From UBA9214 sp964443845 (GTDB taxonomy: Bacteria > Pseudomonadota > Gammaproteobacteria > UBA9214), in NCBI GenBank assembly GCA_964443845.1, contig CAYUFA010000118.1, forward strand, positions 1 through 5,908: a stretch of DNA of 5,908 nucleotides, read 5' to 3'. Position 1 is the stretch's first letter; every line of letters starts with the position of its first letter. A program made the translations under genes and the position numbers. The notes below the pieces were generated by a model, which saw nothing but the letters and a program-made list of their open reading frames with translations, had not been told where the DNA came from and did no database searches. Shown here one piece after another: positions 1-5,908 of the stretch.

Positions 1-459
1 CGCATGAAGATCGGCGTGATGTTCGGCAACCCGGAAACCACCACCGGCGGCAACGCACTCAAGTTCTACGCCTCGGTCCGCCTGGACATCCGCCGCATCG
101 GTGCGATCAAGAAAGGCGACGAGGTGATCGGCAACGAGACCCGCGTCAAGGTGGTGAAAAACAAGATGGCGCCGCCCTTCAAGCAGGTCGAGTTCCAGAT
201 TCTCTACGGCGCAGGTATCTCGCGCGAGTCCGAGCTGATCGACCTGGGCGTGCAGCACGGGATCGTCGAGAAATCCGGTGCCTGGTATGCCTACGGGAAC
301 GACCGGATCGGCCAGGGCAAGGACAATGTGCGCAGCTTCCTGCTGGAGAACCGCGAACTCGCCAGCGAGATCGAGGGCAAGCTGCGTGCCCTGTTGCTGG
401 TCCGGCCGGTGCGTGCTGCCGCCGCCGCGGCGGATGAGGAACTTGAAGCCGAGGCCTGA
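1..459 (+). CDS. recA: Recombinase RecA, C-terminal part (5' end outside window)
   Basis: RecA is the ATP-dependent strand-exchange protein of homologous recombination and the co-protease that triggers LexA cleavage in the SOS response. The reading frame is open from base 1 (an Arg codon precedes the Met at 4), so that Met is internal and about 195 residues lie upstream of the window. The visible part begins in DNA-binding loop L2 (RMKIGVMFGNPETTTGG) and continues through NALKFYASVRLDIRRIGA, the interface motif RVKVVKNKMAPPFKQ and the C-terminal domain with GAWYAYGNDRIGQGKDN. These match E. coli RecA closely. The end differs: an alanine run followed by a short acidic tail (DEELEAEA) replaces the longer acidic tail of the E. 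coli protein. That kind of tail damps DNA binding in known RecAs. The last 26 bases overlap recX. The promoter and any LexA box lie upstream and cannot be seen. Confidence 0.98.
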   Translation, partial: RMKIGVMFGNPETTTGGNALKFYASVRLDIRRIGAIKKGDEVIGNETRVKVVKNKMAPPFKQVEFQILYGAGISRESELIDLGVQHGIVEKSGAWYAYGNDRIGQGKDNVRSFLLENRELASEIEGKLRALLLVRPVRAAAAAADEELEAEA

Positions 460-910
460 GGCGGATGCGGTCACCATCCGCGGCGCGGCCATGGACCTGC
501 TGGCCCGGCGCGAGCACAGTGCAGTCGAGCTGACCCGGAAACTGCTGGCCCGCGGCTTCGATGCGGAGGCGGTGGCCGGGGCGCTGGCCGTGCTGGCCAG
601 CGAGGGTCTGCAAAGCGATGCGCGCTTCGCCGAGACCTTCGTTTACTCCCGTTTCCAGCGTGGCGCCGGGCCGGCCAGGATCCGGGCCGAACTGCGCGCG
701 CGCGGCGTGGGCGAGGGCCTGATCGAGGGGGCGCTGGTGGCCCTCGATGCGGAGTGGCTGCAGCAGCTGCGCGCCGTGCGGGCCCGGAAATTCGGCCCGG
801 ACCTGCCCGGTGATTTCCGCGAGCGTGCCCGGCAGATGCGCTTCCTGCAGCAACGCGGCTTCAGTAACGAACAGATCGGGCGCCTGTTCCGGGAGGTGGA
901 ACCCGATTGA
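434..910 (+). CDS. recX: Regulatory protein RecX (RecA modulator)
   Basis: RecX binds RecA filaments and limits their extension and co-protease activity. The chosen ATG gives 158 residues, close to the 166 of E. coli RecX. The protein is almost all helical and shows the three-helix repeats of the family: an N-terminal repeat (about residues 15-55), then SDARFAETFV (61-70) and GPARIRAELRARG (79-91), which are the most conserved RecX motifs, then a C-terminal repeat ending in RGFSNEQIGRLFRE. The start overlaps recA by 26 bp, implying cotranscription and translational coupling. No good Shine-Dalgarno precedes it. The frame is open upstream to an ATG at 278, but that extension would lie inside recA and is not RecX-like. 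An in-frame ATG at 491 is a shorter alternative that would trim the first helix. The family assignment is firm; the exact start is less certain. Confidence 0.93.
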   Translation: MRNLKPRPEADAVTIRGAAMDLLARREHSAVELTRKLLARGFDAEAVAGALAVLASEGLQSDARFAETFVYSRFQRGAGPARIRAELRARGVGEGLIEGALVALDAEWLQQLRAVRARKFGPDLPGDFRERARQMRFLQQRGFSNEQIGRLFREVEPD

Positions 911-931
911 CCAATATCCCCAAAGCGGGTG

Positions 932-960
932 TTCCAATTCGTCCCAAATAACTGAATAAT
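932..960 (+). promoter_or_regulatory. Weak sigma-70 promoter candidate for alaS
   Basis: The 92-bp recX-alaS gap is clearly more AT-rich than the genes around it. AATAAT at 955-960 matches 5 of 6 bases of the -10 consensus. TTCCAA at 932-937 is a poor -35 (3 of 6) at the ideal 17-bp spacing. A better -35 (TTGACC, 907-912) lacks a good -10 at proper distance. No terminator hairpin is visible after recX, so alaS may also be reached by read-through. Confidence 0.3.
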
Positions 961-1002
961 AACGCTCCCTGAAACAGCCGGACCTGACCGGGCCGATCAC
1001 CC

Positions 1003-3633
<2,631 letters not shown>

Positions 3634-3662
3634 GCAACACCAGGGCAGGGTAACGAAACAGC

Positions 3663-4895
3663 ATGGCGTTGATCGTTCAGAAGTACGGCGGAACCTCGGT
3701 CGGGTCACCCGAGCGCATCGGTACTGTCGCGGACAAGGTCATCCGCTGGCGCAACCGTGGCAACGACGTCGTGGTGGTGGTGTCCGCCATGAGCGGCGAG
3801 ACCAACCGCCTGATCGAACTGGCCAGCCAGGTCAGCGCTGCGCCGGTGCCGCGCGAACTCGACGTGCTGCTCGCGACCGGCGAGCAGGTGACCATTGCGT
3901 TGCTCAGCATGGCGCTGATGCAGCGCGGCTGTCCGGCGCGTTCCTATACCGGTTCGCAGGTGCACATCCTGACCGACAGTGCGCACAACAAGGCGCGCAT
4001 TCGCGAGATCGAGGACCGGCACATCCGCGCTGACCTGGACAAGGGACGCGTGGTGGTCGTGGCCGGATTCCAGGGCAGGGACGAGGACGGCAACATCACT
4101 ACGCTGGGACGCGGCGGTTCCGATACCACCGCGGTCGCACTGGCTGCCGCGCTGAAGGCGGACGAATGCCAGATCTACACGGATGTCGACGGGGTCTATA
4201 CCACCGATCCGCGCGTGGAACCCCGGGCACGCCGCCTCGATCGCATCACCTTCGAGGAAATGCTGGAGATGGCCAGTCTCGGCTCCAGGGTATTGCAGAT
4301 CCGCTCCGTGAGCTTTGCCGGCCGTTATAACGTGCCGCTGCGCGTGCTGTCCTCTTTCGAGGAAGGCGAGGGCACGCTGATCACCTACGAGGAAGAAGCC
4401 ATGGAAAACATCATGATTTCCGGGATCGCGTTCAACCGCGACGAGGCCAAGCTGACCGTGCTGGGCGTGCCGGATACCCCCGGTGTGGCTTACAAGCTGC
4501 TGGGGCCGATCGCCGATGCCAATATCGAGGTCGACATGATCGTGCAGAACGTGGCTCCGGACGGTGCGACCACCGACTTCACGTTTACCGTCCACCGCAA
4601 TGATTACAACAAGGCGATGGAGATTCTGCGCAGGACCGCGGGCGAGATGAATGCCCGTGAAGTCACCGGGGACGACGAGATCGTCAAGATCTCGCTCGTG
4701 GGCGTTGGCATGCGCTCGCACGCCGGGATCGCGTCCACCATGTTCAGGGCGCTGGCGCAGGAGGGCGTGAATATTCGCATGATTTCCACCTCCGAGATCA
4801 AGATTTCCGTGGTGGTGGATGAGAAATACCTGGAACTGGGTGTGCGGACCCTGCACAAGGCATTCGGACTGGATCAGCCCGGGGCGGAGGAATAA
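3663..4895 (+). CDS. lysC: Aspartate kinase, alpha/beta type with two ACT domains
   Basis: Aspartokinase phosphorylates L-aspartate with ATP, the first step of lysine, threonine, methionine and diaminopimelate synthesis. The 410 residues fit the monofunctional LysC class of Pseudomonas, Thermus and Corynebacterium, and no homoserine dehydrogenase is fused. The N-terminal kinase domain has KYGGTSVG (7-14), the nucleotide-site motif GRGGSDTT (149-156) and YTDVDGVYTTDPR (172-184). Two ACT domains follow: the first around TVLGVPDTPGV (about 265-275) and MIVQNV, the second around ISLVGVGMRSH to ISTSEIKIS (374-382). Such tandem ACT domains bind lysine and/or threonine for feedback inhibition; which effector acts here cannot be read from sequence. 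The upstream Shine-Dalgarno is poor (AGGG, 12 bases before the ATG). An internal start at 4401 may give a separate beta subunit. The 29-bp gap after alaS and lack of a terminator suggest one transcript. Confidence 0.96.
   Translation: MALIVQKYGGTSVGSPERIGTVADKVIRWRNRGNDVVVVVSAMSGETNRLIELASQVSAAPVPRELDVLLATGEQVTIALLSMALMQRGCPARSYTGSQVHILTDSAHNKARIREIEDRHIRADLDKGRVVVVAGFQGRDEDGNITTLGRGGSDTTAVALAAALKADECQIYTDVDGVYTTDPRVEPRARRLDRITFEEMLEMASLGSRVLQIRSVSFAGRYNVPLRVLSSFEEGEGTLITYEEEAMENIMISGIAFNRDEAKLTVLGVPDTPGVAYKLLGPIADANIEVDMIVQNVAPDGATTDFTFTVHRNDYNKAMEILRRTAGEMNAREVTGDDEIVKISLVGVGMRSHAGIASTMFRALAQEGVNIRMISTSEIKISVVVDEKYLELGVRTLHKAFGLDQPGAEE
4389..4403 (+). promoter_or_regulatory. Internal Shine-Dalgarno and ATG for a LysC beta subunit
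   Basis: Within lysC, GAGGA (4389-4393) lies 7 bases before an in-frame ATG (Met247, 4401-4403). This is a far better ribosome site than the one at the lysC start itself. Translation from here would yield 164 residues carrying just the two ACT domains. Alpha2-beta2 aspartokinases of Corynebacterium and Bacillus make their beta subunit from an in-frame internal start at nearly the same point, so the inference is well founded. The sequence alone does not prove use. Confidence 0.6.
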
Positions 4896-4970
4896 GGATT
4901 TTCCTTAGTAGTTCAGGCAGGCAAAAAAATTAGATTCCTTCTAAAATGAGGTTTGCGGTAACGATCTGGA

Positions 4971-4976
4971 TATACT
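4971..4976 (+). promoter_or_regulatory. Candidate -10 element of a csrA promoter
   Basis: TATACT matches 5 of 6 bases of the -10 consensus and sits in the AT-rich part of the lysC-csrA gap, downstream of A- and T-rich runs (4923-4947) that could act as an UP-like element. No acceptable -35 lies 16-18 bp upstream, so it may be a weak or alternative-sigma promoter. E. coli csrA has several promoters including an RpoS-dependent one. A second -10-like hexamer, TACAAT (5045-5050), also lacks a -35. Transcription from near 4983 would give a leader of roughly 110 bases. Confidence 0.35.
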
Positions 4977-4993
4977 GATGTCTCACCGGACAG

Positions 4994-5070
4994 GCCTGCC
5001 AACCAGACTCCCGTGGAGATCACTGTAGAGTGCCGCCTGTCAACTACAATAAGAAGGTTTTTTGGCAGGG
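4994..5070 (+). repeat. Inverted repeat in the csrA leader
   Basis: CCTGCCAA (4995-5002) and TTGGCAGG (5062-5069) are perfect 8-bp inverted repeats bracketing 59 bases. The pair ends 14 bases before the csrA Shine-Dalgarno. The left arm can alternatively pair with GGCAGGC further upstream (4916-4922, 7 bp with 4994-5000). It could fold the leader RNA, but the pairing is short and long-range. Confidence 0.4.
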
Positions 5071-5092
5071 AAATCTGATAACAAGGAGTGGA
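5069..5092 (+). promoter_or_regulatory. Shine-Dalgarno of csrA with overlapping CsrA-type GGA sites
   Basis: AGGAG (5084-5088) lies 7 bases before the csrA ATG. The surrounding ACAAGGA (5081-5087) equals the core ACARGGA of the known CsrA RNA-binding consensus. Two more GGA triplets flank it (5069-5071 and 5090-5092), and a fourth lies at 5015-5017. E. coli CsrA represses its own translation through GGA sites in its leader, one overlapping the Shine-Dalgarno. The same autoregulation is inferred here. Confidence 0.6.
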
Positions 5093-5095
5093 GCA

Positions 5096-5290
5096 ATGTT
5101 GATACTAACGAGGCGGGTCGGAGAGACGCTCATGGTGGGAGACGACATCACCGTGACTGTGCTCGGTGTAAAAGGAAACCAGGTGCGGATCGGGGTCAAT
5201 GCCCCCAGAAATGTTGCGGTACACCGTGAGGAAATCTACGAGCGCATCAAGATCGAACAGAGCCAGAAGGAAGGCACCAGTCACGGTTGA
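5096..5290 (+). CDS. csrA: Carbon storage regulator CsrA / RsmA
   Basis: CsrA is a small homodimeric RNA-binding protein that binds GGA motifs in mRNA leaders and controls translation or stability of mRNAs for carbon storage, motility, biofilm and secondary metabolism. Small RNAs of the CsrB/RsmZ type antagonise it. The 64-residue product begins MLILTRRVGETLMVGDDI and is nearly identical to E. coli CsrA (61 aa) through VTVLGVKGNQVRIGVNAP and VHREEIYERI. The RNA-contacting N-terminal strand (LTRR, residues 4-7) and Arg44 of VHRE are present. The start is fixed by homology and by AAGGAG 7 bases upstream. A GTG extension from 5030 is open but lacks family support. The C-terminal tail (QSQKEGTSHG) is variable in the family. 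Its place between aminoacyl-tRNA synthetase/lysC genes and a tRNA-Ser gene is conserved in many gammaproteobacteria. Confidence 0.98.
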   Translation: MLILTRRVGETLMVGDDITVTVLGVKGNQVRIGVNAPRNVAVHREEIYERIKIEQSQKEGTSHG

Positions 5291-5313
5291 GGCCGCCGGA
5301 TGCCGCACAACTT

Positions 5314-5336
5314 TACCCCTGCTGGCACCGGGGGTA
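5314..5336 (+). other. Hairpin 24 bases after csrA
   Basis: TACCCC (5314-5319) and GGGGTA (5331-5336) form a perfect 6-bp stem around an 11-base loop. It is the only stem close behind the csrA stop. It lacks a following T-run, so it is a poor intrinsic terminator. It could be a 3'-end stabilising structure or chance. Some csrA transcripts may therefore run on toward the tRNA genes. Confidence 0.3.
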
Positions 5337-5407
5337 TCCTTGCGGCTCACGGGTGGACGCGTGCCACATTCCTTGTGTTCCGTGTTTGAGCAGTGCCTGC
5401 GGTCACA

Positions 5408-5419
5408 CACGGATCCGTG
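5408..5419. repeat. Perfect 12-bp palindrome
   Basis: CACGGATCCGTG reads the same on both strands. It lies in the non-coding stretch between csrA and the tRNA genes. It could be a dimeric protein-binding site or chance. No flanking promoter was recognised. The rest of 5337-5458 shows no gene or RNA that I recognise. Confidence 0.35.
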
Positions 5420-5458
5420 CGGCAAGCCCGTCCCGGGTCGCGTATTCAGGTCCCGCGT

Positions 5459-5504
5459 CTGCGGCACATTGAACGCCGGTCCGCAGGGCGAGGGGCATAG
5501 CCCC
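5459..5504 (+). other. Two adjacent small hairpins
   Basis: CTGCGG (5459-5464) pairs with CCGCAG (5481-5486). Immediately after, GGGGC (5492-5496) pairs with GCCCC (5500-5504) around the 3-base loop ATA. Together they lead up to the tRNA-Ser fragment. Neither is followed by a T-run. The start of the second block (GGCGAGG, 5487-5493) sits exactly 186 bases before the tRNA-Ser acceptor GGAGAGG and differs at one base, but similarity disappears through the D-arm equivalent, so a common origin of that part is doubtful. Confidence 0.35.
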
Positions 5505-5511
5505 GAGTAAC

Positions 5512-5559
5512 GCGCCCCCTGCCAAGGGAGTATGGGTCAAAAGCCCATCGAAGGTTCGA
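5512..5559 (+). pseudogene. Partial degenerate copy of tRNA-Ser (anticodon arm to T-loop)
   Basis: This stretch repeats the central part of the intact tRNA-Ser 186 bp downstream. From 5521 to 5559, 37 of 39 bases are identical to 5707-5745. The 5' side extends a further few bases with a 1-base gap. It covers the anticodon arm, the whole long variable arm and the first half of the T-arm. The two differences change the anticodon triplet from GCT to GCC and one T-stem base. No matching acceptor or D-arm precedes it, and the sequence diverges abruptly after GGTTCGA, so it cannot fold as a complete tRNA. It is best read as a relic of tRNA duplication or of recombination at a tRNA-related site. Confidence 0.8.
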
Positions 5560-5672
5560 CAAAATCGCCGGGAGCGATTTTGAACAGCGGAGCGAAGCGA
5601 CGCTGGCTCGCAGGGCGGAGTACAGGGAAGTACGCAGTCATCCCGACCGACATCGGGCGTACACAAGGTTTT
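5560..5672 (+). repeat. Structured spacer between tRNA-Ser fragment and tRNA-Ser
   Basis: This 113-bp non-coding block is dense in inverted repeats. AAAATCGC (5561-5568) and GCGATTTT (5574-5581) form a perfect 8-bp stem with loop CGGGA. CAGCG (5585-5589) pairs with CGCTG (5601-5605). GTAC (5620-5623) pairs with GTAC (5630-5633) around loop AGGGAA. CCCGA (5642-5646) pairs with TCGGG (5653-5657). Its edges carry a short terminal inverted repeat: CAAAA at 5560-5564 and TTTTG at 5669-5673. No transposase gene or coding signal is present. It may be a small interspersed repeat associated with tRNA genes, a processing structure in the tRNA precursor, or a CsrA-binding RNA. The family is not identified. 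Confidence 0.5.
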
Positions 5673-5766
<94 letters not shown>

Positions 5767-5772
5767 TTTATG

Positions 5773-5784
5773 TATAATGCGCGA
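5773..5784 (+). promoter_or_regulatory. Candidate -10 and GC-rich discriminator before tRNA-Arg
   Basis: TATAAT (5773-5778) is a perfect -10 hexamer and is followed directly by GCGCGACC, a G+C-rich discriminator of the kind found at stringently controlled tRNA and rRNA promoters. No recognisable -35 lies at 16-18 bp, since that position falls in the 3' end of tRNA-Ser. Either a weak internal promoter serves tRNA-Arg, or this is only the spacer of a joint tRNA-Ser/tRNA-Arg transcript. Confidence 0.4.
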
Positions 5785-5794
5785 CCACTTACTT

Positions 5795-5871
5795 GCGCCC
5801 GTAGCTCAGTTGGATAGAGTACCTGGCTACGAACCAGGCGGTCGGGAGTTCGAATCTCTCCGGGCGCGCCA
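5795..5871 (+). tRNA. tRNA-Arg (anticodon ACG)
   Basis: This 77-base class I tRNA reads CGU, CGC and CGA codons once A34 is deaminated to inosine by TadA. The acceptor GCGCCCG (5795-5801) pairs with CGGGCGC (5861-5867), then discriminator G and an encoded CCA (5869-5871). The anticodon stem CCTGG/CCAGG encloses loop CTACGAA with ACG at 5829-5831. The T-arm is GGGAG, TTCGAAT, CTCTC with one G-U pair. It occupies the place of the argVYZQ cluster of E. coli, here as a single copy within the window, 31 bases after tRNA-Ser. Confidence 0.97.
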
Positions 5872-5877
5872 TATCAA

Positions 5878-5908
5878 CAAAGAGCCCCGCCTTGCGCGGG
5901 GTTCTTTG
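5878..5908 (+). terminator. Hairpin terminator after tRNA-Arg
   Basis: A 13-bp stem runs CAAAGAGCCCCGC (5878-5890) against GCGGGGTTCTTTG (5896-5908), with one G-U pair and loop CTTGC. The GC-rich core followed by T-rich bases, placed 7 bases after the tRNA CCA, is what an intrinsic terminator of a tRNA operon looks like. The A-rich left arm would also give a T-rich tail on the other strand, so it may act in both directions. The window stops at the stem end, so a longer T-run cannot be judged. Confidence 0.8.

Noticed and set aside
179..1000. 273-codon open frame on the minus strand across recA and recX
   Set aside because: It lies antisense to two conserved genes, shows no domain, and has the Arg/Pro/Ala-rich composition of a shadow frame.
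3705..4856. 383-codon open frame on the minus strand opposite lysC
   Set aside because: It is the same shadow effect. The product is rich in His, Arg and Gly without any recognisable domain, while LysC on the + strand is clear.
4930..4944. Small inverted repeat TTAGA/TCTAA before csrA as a lysC terminator
   Set aside because: It is a 5-bp AT-only stem with no proper T-run, too weak to terminate.
5030..5095. N-terminal extension of csrA from a GTG at 5030
   Set aside because: CsrA family proteins begin MLIL, and a strong Shine-Dalgarno serves the ATG at 5096. The extension covers the leader structures.
5199..5510. 103-codon + strand frame overlapping the csrA end and the following gap
   Set aside because: It begins inside csrA in another frame, has no ribosome site and no recognisable motif.
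5512..5559. tRNA-Ser fragment read as a functional tRNA-Gly because the anticodon is GCC
   Set aside because: It has a serine-type long variable arm and no matching acceptor or D-arm, and the T-arm is broken off.

Overview
This window is a housekeeping stretch of a high-GC gammaproteobacterial chromosome with every gene on the + strand: the 3' end of recA, then recX, alaS, lysC, csrA, tRNA-Ser(GCU), tRNA-Arg(ACG) and a strong hairpin terminator at the right edge. In E. coli the comparable region is recA-recX-alaS-csrA-serV-argVYZQ. An aspartokinase gene between alaS and csrA is the arrangement I associate with Pseudomonas and its relatives. The proteins resemble E. coli and Pseudomonas homologues, CsrA most closely. 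GC-rich codon use and genomically encoded CCA ends on both tRNAs fit a non-enteric gammaproteobacterium. I cannot assign a genus.

Layout. Positions 1-910 hold the DNA-recombination pair: the RecA C-terminal part (its first ~195 residues lie outside the window) and the RecA modulator RecX, whose start overlaps the end of recA. A 92-bp gap with a weak promoter candidate precedes alaS (1003-3633), a full-length alanyl-tRNA synthetase with intact catalytic, editing and C-terminal domains. lysC (3663-4895) follows after 29 bp and carries a good internal ribosome site for a separate ACT-domain beta subunit. A 200-bp leader (4896-5095) precedes csrA (5096-5290). It contains GGA motifs, one of them overlapping the Shine-Dalgarno, and inverted repeats, which suggests translational autoregulation.

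The least ordinary part is 5291-5672. It has no convincing gene but is rich in structure: several small hairpins, a 12-bp palindrome, and a degenerate 48-bp copy of the middle of the downstream tRNA-Ser gene. A ~113-bp spacer links that fragment to the intact tRNA-Ser, and its hairpins expose GGA in their loops. The arrangement looks like a tRNA-associated repeat or a decayed tRNA duplication. Because it lies directly downstream of csrA, a CsrA-binding role is a testable but speculative alternative.

Functionally the window combines DNA repair (RecA/RecX), translation (AlaRS and two tRNAs), the entry step of aspartate-family amino acid synthesis (LysC) and global post-transcriptional control (CsrA). 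Nothing here looks like a new defence, metabolic or mobile system. The points worth a second look are the tRNA-Ser fragment with its structured spacer, the csrA leader, and the lysC internal start.
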